A model generated the notes under the pieces. The model worked only from the letters and a program-made list of their open reading frames with translations, searched no databases and was not told the DNA's origin. 41,309 nt of DNA from Verrucomicrobiia bacterium (GTDB lineage Bacteria; Verrucomicrobiota; Verrucomicrobiia; Limisphaerales; DSYF01). A program made the position numbers and the translations under genes. Positions 14,867-24,271 of this stretch are shown here, piece after piece; the first letter of the stretch is position 1; every line of letters starts with the position of its first letter. The stretch is taken from NCBI GenBank assembly GCA_035765895.1, contig DASTWL010000023.1, positions 1 through 41,309 of the forward strand, written 5' to 3'.

Positions 14867-16053
14867 CTGTGATCAAAACCATGCATTCCGGGAAAAGCCT
14901 GCTGAACCTCCCGCTCGCCGCGCTGTTGCTGGCCGGGCCGGCCGGCTGCTCGCACGAGTCCAACGGACCGGCGAGCACGTCGATTACCAAACCCAAGGCT
15001 GCGGACCTGCCGGTGCCGGTCATCGCCGCCCAGGCGGCCCGACAAAACGTGCCCATCACGCTGACGGCGATCGGCAACGCGCGGGCGCTGGCCAGCGTCG
15101 CCATCAAGGCGCGCGTGGACGGCCAGCTCGTGAGCGTCGCCTTCCAGCAAGGCGACGAGGTCAAGGCCGGCGAAACCATTTTCCAGCTCGACGCGCGCCC
15201 GTTTCAGGCGGCCCTGGACCAGGCGCAGGCCGTGCTTGGCCGGGACGAAGCCTCGCTTGAGAACGCCGAAGTGGACATGCGGCGCACCGACGACCTGGCC
15301 AGCACGAAGGCCGTCACCGCATCGCTTGTGGATGCCAACCGCGCGAAGGTCGCCGCGTTGCGCGCGACCGTGGCGGCCGACAAGGCGGCGGTGGAAAGCG
15401 CCCAGTTGCAGCTCTCGTTCTGCTCCATCACCGCCCCCGTCACCGGGCGCATCGGCTTGTTGCAGGTGGACGCCGGCAACATGGTGAAGAACAACGACAC
15501 CGTGCTCGCCACCGTCAACCAGGTCCGGCCGATCTACGTGGATTTCTCCGTGCCGGAACAATCGCTGCTGGCCGTGCGGCGCGCGGCCAATGCGGGCCGG
15601 CTGCACGTGCAGGCGGCAATCCCTGATCACGCCGCGGAAACGGTCACGGGCGAACTCGAAGTGGTGGACAACCAGGTGGACCCCACGACGGGCACGGTGC
15701 TCCTGCGCGCGAAGTTTGCCAACGCGGATGAGCGCCTGTGGCCGGGCCAGTTTGTGAACGTCACGTTGAGCGTGGGCGAAATCACCAACGCCGTGGTGGT
15801 TCCGTCCCAAGCCATCCAGGTCAGCCAGGAGGGCGAGTTTGTATTCGTCGTCAAGCCGGACAGCACCGTCGAAAAGCGCCTGGTCAAACTGGGCATTGCC
15901 ACGGACGGCCAGACGGTCATTGAACAGGGAGTGCAGGCCGGCGAAACCGTCGTCACGGACGGCCAGTTGAAGCTTGTGCCCGGCGGCAGGGCGGAGATCA
16001 AATCGCCCGCCGCCGACGCGCCGGCGAAGCCGGAGAACGGGGGGACGGCATGA
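14863..16053 (+). CDS. RND periplasmic adaptor lipoprotein (MdtA-like)
   Basis: The 396-residue membrane fusion protein has a lipobox ending in GPAGC (C29). The biotinyl-lipoyl halves are visible as VDGQLVSVAFQQGDEVKAGE and ITAPVTGRIGLLQVDAGNMV, with an alpha-hairpin between them (about residues 105-170). A beta-barrel (IYVDFSVPEQSLLAV) and a membrane-proximal domain follow. The set VDPTTGTVLLRAKFAN-ADERLWPGQFVN is typical of the MdtA/AcrA branch. It links the RND pump to the outer-membrane factor in the periplasm. It overlaps both neighbours by ATGA. Residues after about 375 are a flexible, alanine- and proline-rich tail. Confidence 0.93.
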   Translation: MTVIKTMHSGKSLLNLPLAALLLAGPAGCSHESNGPASTSITKPKAADLPVPVIAAQAARQNVPITLTAIGNARALASVAIKARVDGQLVSVAFQQGDEVKAGETIFQLDARPFQAALDQAQAVLGRDEASLENAEVDMRRTDDLASTKAVTASLVDANRAKVAALRATVAADKAAVESAQLQLSFCSITAPVTGRIGLLQVDAGNMVKNNDTVLATVNQVRPIYVDFSVPEQSLLAVRRAANAGRLHVQAAIPDHAAETVTGELEVVDNQVDPTTGTVLLRAKFANADERLWPGQFVNVTLSVGEITNAVVVPSQAIQVSQEGEFVFVVKPDSTVEKRLVKLGIATDGQTVIEQGVQAGETVVTDGQLKLVPGGRAEIKSPAADAPAKPENGGTA

Positions 16054-19000
16054 GCGTTCCGGAGCTGTTCATCCGCCGCCCAGTCATGACCACGCTGGTC
16101 ATGCTGGGCATCCTGCTCTTCGGCATCATCAGCTATCGCGCGCTGCCGGTCAGCGACCTGCCGAGCGTGGATTATCCGACGATTCAGGTTTCCGCCAGCC
16201 TGCCCGGCGCCAGCCCGGAGACGATGGCTTCGGCCGTCGCCACGCCGCTGGAAAAGCAGTTCTCGACCATTCCCGGCGTGGATTCGATGTCGTCGGTGAG
16301 TTCCCTGGGCAACTGCCGCATCACGATTCAATTCTCGCTCGACCGCAACATTGACGCGGCGGCGCAGGACGTGCAGGCGTCCATATCCAAGGCCTCACGG
16401 CAGTTGCCCACCGGCATGCCGACGCCGCCGACCTTCAACAAGGTGAACCCGGCGGACTCGCCGATTCTCTATCTGGCGCTTACGTCGGACACGCTGCCGC
16501 TGTCCACGGTGGACGAATACGCAGAGACGCTCATTGGCCAGCGCCTGTCGATGGTGAAAGGCGTGGCGCAGGTCGGCGTGTTCGGTGCGCAGGCCTACGC
16601 GGTGCGGGTGCAGCTCGATCCGAGCGCGCTGGCGAGCCGCGGCATCGGCATTGACGAAGTGCAGAGCGCCATTGCCCAGGGCAACGTCAACCTGCCGACC
16701 GGCACGCTGGACGGGCCGCATCAGGCCTTCACCGTCCAGGCCAACGGCCAGTTGTTCCGCGCGGCGGACTACCGGCCGCTCATCGTGGCGTATCGCAACG
16801 GCCAGCCGGTGCGGCTGCGTGAACTTGGCCGCGTGATTGACAGCGTGCAGAACGACAAGGCCGCCGCGTGGTTCAACGGCAAGCGCGGCATCGTGCTCGC
16901 CATCCAGCGGCAGCCGGGCGAAAACACCGTCCGCGTGGTGGATGACATCCGCGCCACCCTGCCCACGCTGCGGGCCCAGATTCCGGGCGCCGTGAATTTC
17001 GAGGTGCTGTATGACCGTTCGCAGTCCATTCGCGAGTCGGTGCATGACGTGCAGTTCACGCTAGGCCTCACCGTGGCACTGGTGGTCATGGTGATTTTCG
17101 TCTTCCTGCGCAACATCTCCGCCACGGTCATTCCGAGCCTGGCGCTGCCCATGTCGCTCATCGGCACGTTCGCGGTCATGTATCTCCTGGGTTACAGCGT
17201 GGACAACCTCTCGCTGATGGCGCTCACCCTGTCCGTCGGCTTCGTGGTGGACGACGCCATCGTCATGCTGGAGAACATCGTGCGCCACATGGAGCACGGC
17301 GAACCGCCCTTCACCGCCGCGCTGAAGGGCTCGCGCGAAATCGGCTTCACGATCATTTCCATGACCTTGTCGCTCGCGGCGGTCTTCATCCCGGTGCTGT
17401 TCATGGGCGGCATTCTGGGACGGCTGCTGCATGAATTCGCCGTGACCATCATGACCGCGGTGCTGGTGTCCGGCTTCGTGTCGCTCACGTTGACGCCGAT
17501 GCTGTGCAGCCGCTTCGTGCGGCCGCCGGCGCAGGCGCACCACGGCAAGGTTTACGCGCTGACGCAAAAATTCTTCGACGGCCTGCTGCTGGTTTACGAA
17601 CGGACGCTGCAGGTGGTGTTGCGGCACCGGCTCATCACCCTCGGCGTGTCCGCCCTGGTGCTGGTGGCGACGGGCTGGTTCTTTGTGAAAATTCCCAAGG
17701 GCTTCTTCCCCAGCGAGGACACGGGCCAGATTTTCATCGTGACCGAAGGCGGGCAGGACGCCTCGTTTGAATCCATGCGCGAGCATCAGTTGCAGCTCAT
17801 GAAGATTGTGGACCAGGAGCCCGGCGTGCAGAACTACATTTCCGCCATCGGCGCCGGCGGGCCCAGTTCCACGCCCAACGCGGGCCGCATCTTCATCCGC
17901 TTGAAACCGCGTTCAACCGGGCGCCCGCACGTGGATCAAATCATCCAGGACCTGCGCAAGAAAATGTCCGCCGTGCCCGGCATCGGCGCCTACCCGCAGA
18001 ATCCGCCGCTCATCCGCATCGGCGGCTCGTTCACGAAGAGCCTGTATCAGTTCACGCTGCAAGGGCCGGATTTGCAGGAGCTGTATCGCTGGGTGCCCAT
18101 CGTGCAGAAAAACATGGCCGCCCTGCCCGGCCTGCAGGACGTCACGAGCGACCTGCAAATCGCCTCGCCGCAGGTGATGGTCCACATCAATCGGGACAAG
18201 GCCCGCGCGCTGGGTGTCACCGCCGAGCAGATCGAGGACGCGTTGAACAACGCCTACGGTTCGCGCCAGGTTTCGACCATTTACGCGCCCGTGGACCAGT
18301 ATTGGGTCATCATGGAAGTCCTGCCGGAAAAGCAGAACGATCCGGCGGCGCTGGCGCAGCTCTACATCCGCTCCGCCACCGGCAAGCTCATCCCGTTGCT
18401 GGCCGTGGCGGACATCACGCGCGACGTGGGCCCGCTGACGGTGAATCACTTTGGCCAGCTGCCGGCGGTGACGATTTCCTTCAACCTCGCGCCGGGGCAT
18501 TCGCTCGGCACGGCCGTGGACGACGTGCAGCAAATGCTCACCAAAATCCGCCTGCCCGCCACACTGAGCGGCAGTTTCCAGGGCCAGGCACAGGTGTTTG
18601 AAAGCTCCGTAAAAGGACTCGGGATTCTGCTGGTGATGTCCATTCTGGTCATCTACATGATCCTGGGGATTCTTTACGAAAGCTTCATCCATCCGCTGAC
18701 CATTCTCTCCGGCCTGCCGTCGGCGGGCTTTGGGGCGCTGCTCACGCTGGAGTTGTTTCACATTGACCTGAACCTTTACGCGTTCGTCGGCCTCATCATG
18801 CTCGTCGGCATCGTGAAGAAAAACGCCATCATGATGGTGGACTTTGCCATCGAGGCCCGGCGCGAAGGCAAGACACCGTTCGACGCCATTTACCAGGGCT
18901 GCGTGCTGCGGTTCCGGCCCATCATGATGACGACGATGGCCGCCCTGATGGGCACGCTGCCCATTGCCTTCGGCTTCGGAGCCGGCGGCGAATCGCGGCA

Positions 19001-19163
19001 GCCGCTCGGTCTGGCCGTTGTGGGCGGCCTGATCGTGTCGCAACTGCTGACGCTCTACATCACGCCGGTATATTACCTTTATCTGGAATCGTTCCAGGCT
19101 TGGCTGAGCCGCCACTTTGGCCGCCGGCCGGCCGTGGTGCCAACCGCCACCCAAACCGCCTGA
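16050..19163 (+). CDS. RND multidrug efflux pump (MdtB/MdtC-like)
   Basis: The 1037-residue protein has normal HAE1 length and the 12-helix RND layout: helix 1 (MTTLVMLGILLFGIISYRAL), a large periplasmic loop (about 30-335), helices 2-6, a second loop (about 545-860) and helices 8-12. The proton-relay aspartates D401 and D402 lie in SVGFVVDDAIVMLENI of helix 4, and the helix 10 lysine lies in VGIVKKNAIMMVDFA. It exports hydrophobic or amphiphilic compounds using the proton gradient, via the adaptor and outer-membrane factor encoded just upstream. MdtB-MdtC pumps are usually encoded as a pair; here there is only one gene, so it likely works as a homotrimer. Confidence 0.95.
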   Translation: MSVPELFIRRPVMTTLVMLGILLFGIISYRALPVSDLPSVDYPTIQVSASLPGASPETMASAVATPLEKQFSTIPGVDSMSSVSSLGNCRITIQFSLDRNIDAAAQDVQASISKASRQLPTGMPTPPTFNKVNPADSPILYLALTSDTLPLSTVDEYAETLIGQRLSMVKGVAQVGVFGAQAYAVRVQLDPSALASRGIGIDEVQSAIAQGNVNLPTGTLDGPHQAFTVQANGQLFRAADYRPLIVAYRNGQPVRLRELGRVIDSVQNDKAAAWFNGKRGIVLAIQRQPGENTVRVVDDIRATLPTLRAQIPGAVNFEVLYDRSQSIRESVHDVQFTLGLTVALVVMVIFVFLRNISATVIPSLALPMSLIGTFAVMYLLGYSVDNLSLMALTLSVGFVVDDAIVMLENIVRHMEHGEPPFTAALKGSREIGFTIISMTLSLAAVFIPVLFMGGILGRLLHEFAVTIMTAVLVSGFVSLTLTPMLCSRFVRPPAQAHHGKVYALTQKFFDGLLLVYERTLQVVLRHRLITLGVSALVLVATGWFFVKIPKGFFPSEDTGQIFIVTEGGQDASFESMREHQLQLMKIVDQEPGVQNYISAIGAGGPSSTPNAGRIFIRLKPRSTGRPHVDQIIQDLRKKMSAVPGIGAYPQNPPLIRIGGSFTKSLYQFTLQGPDLQELYRWVPIVQKNMAALPGLQDVTSDLQIASPQVMVHINRDKARALGVTAEQIEDALNNAYGSRQVSTIYAPVDQYWVIMEVLPEKQNDPAALAQLYIRSATGKLIPLLAVADITRDVGPLTVNHFGQLPAVTISFNLAPGHSLGTAVDDVQQMLTKIRLPATLSGSFQGQAQVFESSVKGLGILLVMSILVIYMILGILYESFIHPLTILSGLPSAGFGALLTLELFHIDLNLYAFVGLIMLVGIVKKNAIMMVDFAIEARREGKTPFDAIYQGCVLRFRPIMMTTMAALMGTLPIAFGFGAGGESRQPLGLAVVGGLIVSQLLTLYITPVYYLYLESFQAWLSRHFGRRPAVVPTATQTA

Positions 19164-19170
19164 TCTGATT

Positions 19171-20406
19171 ATGCCCGAACCTGTCCCCAACCTTTCCACG
19201 CCCGCCGCCGCGGAATCAACCCCGCCGGCCGGCAGCCGACGTCGCCTTGTCCTGGCCATTGCCGTGGGCGTTGGCCTCGCCGTGCTGTTCTTCTTTGGCC
19301 TCCGTTATCTGGTGGCCGCCTTCACGCATGAAGACACCGATGACGCGTTCATCGAGACCGGCGTGGTGGGCATTTCCCCCAAAGTGGCCGGCATCGTGGC
19401 CGCCGTGCACGTGCGGGACAATCAATGGGTCAATGCCGGCGATCCGCTCGTGGACATTGACGCGCGCGACTATGAAACCGCCCTCGCCCGCAAGCAGGCA
19501 TCGCTGTCCGTCGCGCAGAGCAACAAGAAGAGCGCCGAAGCCGCCTATCAAGTGATGCAGGCCAAGCTCGCCACGGCGGAGGCCACCGCCAAACAATCGG
19601 CGTCCGAGGCAGCGGCGTCGCAGGCCACCGCGGACAAGGCCGACGCCGATTTGAAGCGCGCGGAAACGTTGCGCGAACAGAAGGTGCTCTCCCAGCAGGA
19701 ATACGACCAGATTCGCGCCACGGCGCTGACCACGGCCGCGACTGCCGCCGCCGACCGCGACAAGGCGAGGAGCGATGAATCCAAGGTGAACGAGGCCCGC
19801 GCGCAATTGGACGCGGTGGTGGCCGCGCTCGAAATGGTGCAATCCCAAATCGCCGAGGCGCAGACGGAGGTGAAATCGGCGAACCTCGACCTCTCCTACA
19901 CGCGCATTTACGCCCCCACCAACGGCGCCGTGACGCGCAAGTCGGTGCAGGAAGGCGAATACGTCCAGGCCGGCCAGAAGCTGCTGGCCATCGTGCCTTC
20001 CAACGTCTGGGTGATCGCCAATTTCAAGGAGACCCAGCTGGACCACATCCGCCCGGGAATGCCGGTAAAAATTCATGTGGACGCCTACCCGGAGCAGGCG
20101 TTGCGCGGCCATGTGGACAGCGTGCAGGCCGGCAGCGGCGCGCGGTTCAGCCTGTTGCCGCCGGAAAATGCGGTGGGCAATTTTGTGAAAGTAGTCCAGC
20201 GCGTGCCGGTGAAAATCCTGTTCGACGACGCCCCCGACCGCACACGCACGCTGGGGCCGGGCATGTCCGTCGTGCCGTCCGTGCGGACCCGCGATTTTGC
20301 CCCGCCGGAAGCGCTGCTGGCCATGGCGGCTGTCGTCCTCGCGGCCCTCGGCACCTGGCTCGGCATCAAGGCCCTGCCCGACCGCGAAGAAAAAACGAAC
20401 CCCTGA
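19171..20406 (+). CDS. EmrA/HlyD-type MFS adaptor, with extra C-terminal helix
   Basis: The 411-residue product has an N-terminal membrane helix (about 25-46, LAIAVGVGLAVLFFFGL) and then TDDAFIETGVVGISPKVAGI, the family's first lipoyl half. A long alanine-rich coiled-coil hairpin (about 105-250) and the second half with YTRIYAPTNGAVTRKSVQEG follow. This is the adaptor of EmrAB-type pumps. Unusually, residues about 373-395 (ALLAMAAVVLAALGTWLGI) form a second hydrophobic helix near the C-terminus, where EmrA is soluble, so it may be anchored at both ends. ATG 19171 starts 7 bases after the RND gene; a longer frame runs back inside it. It is followed after one base by the MFS pump gene. Confidence 0.92.
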   Translation: MPEPVPNLSTPAAAESTPPAGSRRRLVLAIAVGVGLAVLFFFGLRYLVAAFTHEDTDDAFIETGVVGISPKVAGIVAAVHVRDNQWVNAGDPLVDIDARDYETALARKQASLSVAQSNKKSAEAAYQVMQAKLATAEATAKQSASEAAASQATADKADADLKRAETLREQKVLSQQEYDQIRATALTTAATAAADRDKARSDESKVNEARAQLDAVVAALEMVQSQIAEAQTEVKSANLDLSYTRIYAPTNGAVTRKSVQEGEYVQAGQKLLAIVPSNVWVIANFKETQLDHIRPGMPVKIHVDAYPEQALRGHVDSVQAGSGARFSLLPPENAVGNFVKVVQRVPVKILFDDAPDRTRTLGPGMSVVPSVRTRDFAPPEALLAMAAVVLAALGTWLGIKALPDREEKTNP

Positions 20407-20407
20407 G

Positions 20408-21979
20408 ATGGCAACTCCGGCCCCAGGCGCAGCGGAATGGCGGCCCCGGCACAGTCCCTGGCTGATTGCCGCGGCGGTCGTGTCCGCGACGTTCATGGAA
20501 GTGCTCGACACTTCCGTGGCGAACGTTTCACTGCCGCACATCGCGGGCAACCTGTCCGTCACCGCCGAGGAATCCACGTGGGTGCTGACGAGCTATCTCG
20601 TGTCCAACGCGATCATCCTGCCAATGGCCGGCTGGCTGGGACGCTTCTTCGGGCGTAAACGGCTGTTCCTGGGGTGCATCACGCTGTTCACGCTCGCGTC
20701 CGTGCTGTGTGGCATGGCGACGAGCCTGGACTTCCTGATTCTCGCGCGCGTGTTGCAGGGCATCGGCGGCGGCGCCATGGTGCCGATTTCCCAGGCGATT
20801 TTGCTGGAAAGTTTTCCGCCCAACAAACGCGGAGCGGCCATGGCCGCGTTCGGCATGGGCGTCATCGTGGCGCCCATTCTCGGACCAACGCTCGGCGGCT
20901 GGATCACCGACAACTATTCCTGGCGCTGGATTTTTTACATCAACGTGCCCGTGGGCATCTTTGCCTCGCTGATGGCGGAAAAGCTCATCGAAGATCCGCC
21001 CTACATCAAACAGGCCCGCGCCGGGCGCATTGACTTTCTCGGGTTCGCGTTTCTCGCCATCTGGCTGAGCACGCTGCAGGTCATCCTCGACCGGGGCGAG
21101 CAGGACGACTGGTTTTCCGCCGGGTGGATCCGCTGGTGCGGCGTGCTGTCAGTGCTGGCATTCCTGGCGTTCATCGTCTGGGAATTCCGCGTGCGCGAAC
21201 CGGTCGTCGATTTGCGCGTGCTGAAAAACCGCAACTTCGCCGTCGGCCTGATGATGATCACGATGCTGGGCGGCGTGCTCTACGGCACCACGGCGGCGCT
21301 GCCGATTTTTCTCCAGACGCTGATGGGTTATCCCGCGCTCCAAAGCGGTCTGGCCCTCACGCCGCGCGGCATCGCGGCGTTTTTCACCACCATTTTGGTG
21401 GGCCGACTGGTGGACAAGGTGCGCAAACGCTGGCTGCTGCTGACCGGCTTCACGCTGCTGGCCCTGTCCTCCTTCTGGCTGGGCTGCATCAATCTGCAGG
21501 TGGCCCTGCCCAACGTCGTCATGCCCATCGTGCTGAGCGGCGTGGCGGTGAGTTTCGTCTTCGTCCCGCTCACAACCGTGGCGATGGGCAATCTGCCGCA
21601 GGAGCAGATGGGCAACGCCACGGGGGTTTACAACCTGATGCGCAACCTGGGCGGCAGCTTTGGCATCGCCATGGTTACCACCCTGCTCTCCCGGGTGGCG
21701 CAAGTCCGCCAAGTTTCGCTGACCGCGCACACCACGCCCTACGATCCGGTGTTCAACGACCAACTGACGGCCGTGACCCACGCCATCACGCCGGCCGTGG
21801 GCGCTGCGAATGCCGGCCCGCACGCGCTCGGCCTGCTGTATCAGGAGGTGCTGGCCCAGGCAAAGTTGTGGGCGTTCGTTTACAACTTCCGGCTGTTTGG
21901 CGTGATTTGTCTGCTGGTGATACCCACCACCTTCCTGTTGAAGCGCGTGCAGTCAGGGAAACGCATCGACGCCCATTGA
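20408..21979 (+). CDS. EmrB-type MFS multidrug exporter (DHA2, 14 helices)
   Basis: The 523-residue protein belongs to the 14-helix drug/proton antiporter family 2. The family motifs are clear: motif D1 in helix 1 (LDTSVANVSLPHIAGNL), motif A (GWLGRFFGRKRLFL) and antiporter motif C in helix 5 (MGVIVAPILGPTLGGW). It should export drugs or weak acids with the adaptor encoded one base upstream and an outer-membrane factor. The only factor in the operon is the NodT protein encoded at 13451-14866, so it is probably shared with the RND pump. The gene ends the operon and converges with the anion transporter gene at 22005. Confidence 0.94.
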   Translation: MATPAPGAAEWRPRHSPWLIAAAVVSATFMEVLDTSVANVSLPHIAGNLSVTAEESTWVLTSYLVSNAIILPMAGWLGRFFGRKRLFLGCITLFTLASVLCGMATSLDFLILARVLQGIGGGAMVPISQAILLESFPPNKRGAAMAAFGMGVIVAPILGPTLGGWITDNYSWRWIFYINVPVGIFASLMAEKLIEDPPYIKQARAGRIDFLGFAFLAIWLSTLQVILDRGEQDDWFSAGWIRWCGVLSVLAFLAFIVWEFRVREPVVDLRVLKNRNFAVGLMMITMLGGVLYGTTAALPIFLQTLMGYPALQSGLALTPRGIAAFFTTILVGRLVDKVRKRWLLLTGFTLLALSSFWLGCINLQVALPNVVMPIVLSGVAVSFVFVPLTTVAMGNLPQEQMGNATGVYNLMRNLGGSFGIAMVTTLLSRVAQVRQVSLTAHTTPYDPVFNDQLTAVTHAITPAVGAANAGPHALGLLYQEVLAQAKLWAFVYNFRLFGVICLLVIPTTFLLKRVQSGKRIDAH

Positions 21980-22004
21980 GCCCCGACCGCACGCTTGCTT
22001 TGCG

Positions 22005-23261
22005 TCAGCCGACCATCCAAACCCAAGTCAACAATCCCGCCAGCGCTGCCGCCGTTACGGGCACGCCCAGCCGGGCGAAATCCCGAAACGAAATGTGGAT
22101 TCCCATTTGGCGGGCCTGTTGCACGACGATGATGTTCGACACACTGCCGACGATGAACAGGCTGCCGCCAAAGCTGTTGGCCAGCGCCAGCACATAGGCC
22201 GCGGGCGGCTGGGTCACGTGCGCCACCTTGAGCAGCAACATCACCGCCGCCGAGTTGTTGATGAGGTTGGACAGCACCGCCGTGGCGACGGCCAGGGTGC
22301 CTGGCGATTCGAGATGCAGCCCGCCGTGCGCCAGCCAGTTCACCGCCGTTTCGCCGTAGCCGGTGGATTGCAGCGCGCCGGTGACCACGAAAAGCCCCAT
22401 GAACAGGACCAGGATGGGCCAGTCCACCAAGCCCAGCAGTTCGGCCGTGCGAAACTTGGGGCTGGCCAGATGAATGGCCGCCGCGGTCAGCGCGACAATC
22501 TCCTTCGGCAACGGCGTAAAAAACAATCCAATCACCAGGGTCAGGATGACCAGCCCCTTGAGGGTGTGCGGCCGGTCAAACGGATGCGCCGTCATCGCGG
22601 CCGCCGCGCCGGTCACGGCGGGAGCGGTTGTGAGCTGGTTGCGGGAAAGCCGCCAGATGATGCCGTAAGCGGCGGCCAGGCTGAACCCGACCGGCACCAG
22701 GCACCACAGGGCGTATCGCCCGAAGTTCAGGCCGGCGATCTGCCCAATCATCATGTCCTGCGGATTGCCGACCAGCGTCGCCGCCGCGCCAATGTTGCTG
22801 GCCACCGCCAGCGCAATCAGAAACGGGACGGGATTCAGCGCGCGCCGTTGCAGGGCCACCGCCACGACCGGCGCGAAAACAAAGCACACGATGTCATGAT
22901 TCAAAAAGGCGGAGAGCCCGGCGGTCGCCAGCATGAGCACCAACAGAAACCGGGCCGGGCTGCCCAACTGCGCGGCAATCCGCCCCGCCACGACGTCAAA
23001 AAAGCCCGAGAGCCGCAGTTGCGCGGACAGGACGAAAAAGCCGAAGAGCAGCAGAATGGTGGGCCAGTTGATGAAGCCGATGATGTCTGCCGTGGGGAAC
23101 CCGCCGAACACCATCATGGCAATCGCGCCAAGCATCGCGATGCCGGTGCGGTCCAGCTTCAAGCCGGGCACGTGCCCGACGGCGATGCCGAGATAGGTCA
23201 GCCCGAAAATGACCAGCACGGCGGGCCGTTCCATCAAGGGCTGGGCAGCGTCCGCAAGCAT
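22005..23261 (-). CDS. ArsB/NhaD-type ion transporter
   Basis: The 418-residue product has about 11 membrane helices and belongs to the ion-transporter superfamily that includes ArsB, NhaD and citrate carriers (CitMHS). Recognisable parts are LSAFLNHDIVCFVFAPVV, the conserved 'N-x-D' after the first hairpin, SNIGAAATLVGNPQDMMIGQ and the second-half counterpart LSNLINNSAAVMLLLKV. These paired motifs build the substrate site. The substrate could be arsenite, a dicarboxylate, sulfate or Na+/H+; the sequence does not decide. No ars genes are nearby. It lies 15 bases downstream of the PPK2 gene on the same strand and may be cotranscribed with it. Confidence 0.82.
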   Translation of the reverse strand: MLADAAQPLMERPAVLVIFGLTYLGIAVGHVPGLKLDRTGIAMLGAIAMMVFGGFPTADIIGFINWPTILLLFGFFVLSAQLRLSGFFDVVAGRIAAQLGSPARFLLVLMLATAGLSAFLNHDIVCFVFAPVVAVALQRRALNPVPFLIALAVASNIGAAATLVGNPQDMMIGQIAGLNFGRYALWCLVPVGFSLAAAYGIIWRLSRNQLTTAPAVTGAAAAMTAHPFDRPHTLKGLVILTLVIGLFFTPLPKEIVALTAAAIHLASPKFRTAELLGLVDWPILVLFMGLFVVTGALQSTGYGETAVNWLAHGGLHLESPGTLAVATAVLSNLINNSAAVMLLLKVAHVTQPPAAYVLALANSFGGSLFIVGSVSNIIVVQQARQMGIHISFRDFARLGVPVTAAALAGLLTWVWMVG

Positions 23262-23276
23262 GGCGCGCGGCGGGGT

Positions 23277-24146
23277 TCAATGCGCGAGCAGCTTGCGAAT
23301 CTCCTGAAGTTCCTTGCGCCGTTCGGGCGGAACCTTGGGATAACGCAGCTTCAGCTCATCGAGCGTGTCCACGATGATTTGAGAAATGATGAGCCGCGCG
23401 TTGGGCTTGTCATCCGCCGGCACCACATACCACGGCGCGTGCCGCGTGCTCGTGGCGCGGAGACAATCCTCGTAGGCCGTCATATATTTTTTCCAAAGCT
23501 TGCGCTCCTCCAGATCGGCCCGGCTGAACTTCCAGTTCTTGTCCGGGTCGTCGATGCGGTCCAGAAAGCGTTTGCGCTGCTCGCCCTTGGACAGGTGGAG
23601 GAAAAACTTCACCACGCGGGTGCCGTTGCGGTGCAGATGTTTTTCCAGGTCGTTGATCGAGCGGAAGCGGTGTTTCCAAAGGCCGTCGTCGCGCAGCGTC
23701 TCGGCGGGCAGGTTTTGCGCCGCGAGAATTTCCGGGTGCACACGAACGATGAGCACCTCCTCGTAGTAGGAGCGGTTGAAGATGCCAATGCGGCCCCGCT
23801 CGGGCAGGCAGCGGTTCGTGCGCCAGAGAAAATCGTGATCGAGCTCCTGCGCGCTGGGATGCTTGAAGCTGAACACCTGGCACCCCTGCGGATTGACGCC
23901 GGACATGACGTGCTTGATCGCCCCGTCCTTGCCGGCGGCGTCCATGGCTTGAAAAATCAGCAACAGCGCATACCGGTCGTCGGCGTAAAGCATGTTCTGC
24001 CGGGCGCTCATCCGCTCCGTGTGCGCGGCGAGCAACTTCTCCGCGTCATGCCTGGTTTTGTAGAACGGTTTGACGTGGGTGGCCCACTGGTCGAGCCGCA
24101 CCTTCTGGCCGGCGCGGACGCGGAAAGGTTTGATGTCGATTTTCAT
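23277..24146 (-). CDS. Polyphosphate kinase 2, class III-like
   Basis: The 289-residue single-domain PPK2 has Walker [10 protein letters not shown] (67-75) and the lid/Walker B segment [17 protein letters not shown] (123 onward), which is the wording seen in class III PPK2 proteins rather than FDRSWYNR of class I. The length fits a one-domain enzyme. It transfers phosphate from polyphosphate to nucleotides (class III can phosphorylate both AMP and ADP) in the cytosol. ATG 24146 gives [11 protein letters not shown], typical of the family. It shares its strand with the transporter downstream (15-base gap). Confidence 0.92.
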   Translation of the reverse strand: MKIDIKPFRVRAGQKVRLDQWATHVKPFYKTRHDAEKLLAAHTERMSARQNMLYADDRYALLLIFQAMDAAGKDGAIKHVMSGVNPQGCQVFSFKHPSAQELDHDFLWRTNRCLPERGRIGIFNRSYYEEVLIVRVHPEILAAQNLPAETLRDDGLWKHRFRSINDLEKHLHRNGTRVVKFFLHLSKGEQRKRFLDRIDDPDKNWKFSRADLEERKLWKKYMTAYEDCLRATSTRHAPWYVVPADDKPNARLIISQIIVDTLDELKLRYPKVPPERRKELQEIRKLLAH

Positions 24147-24271
24147 GGGCGAATCCAGGTGGCCGGCGCGTGTGACGGGTTCTAGGTTTGCTGCGCCGTC
24201 ACGTTACCGCAATCGTCCGCCCGACACCAGCCCACAACCGCCGCCCGGCCGCGGCGCAAATTTTGCCGGAT

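Noticed and set aside
22095-24185. 696-residue plus-strand open frame
   Set aside because: Antisense to the ion transporter and PPK2 genes, which carry clear family motifs.
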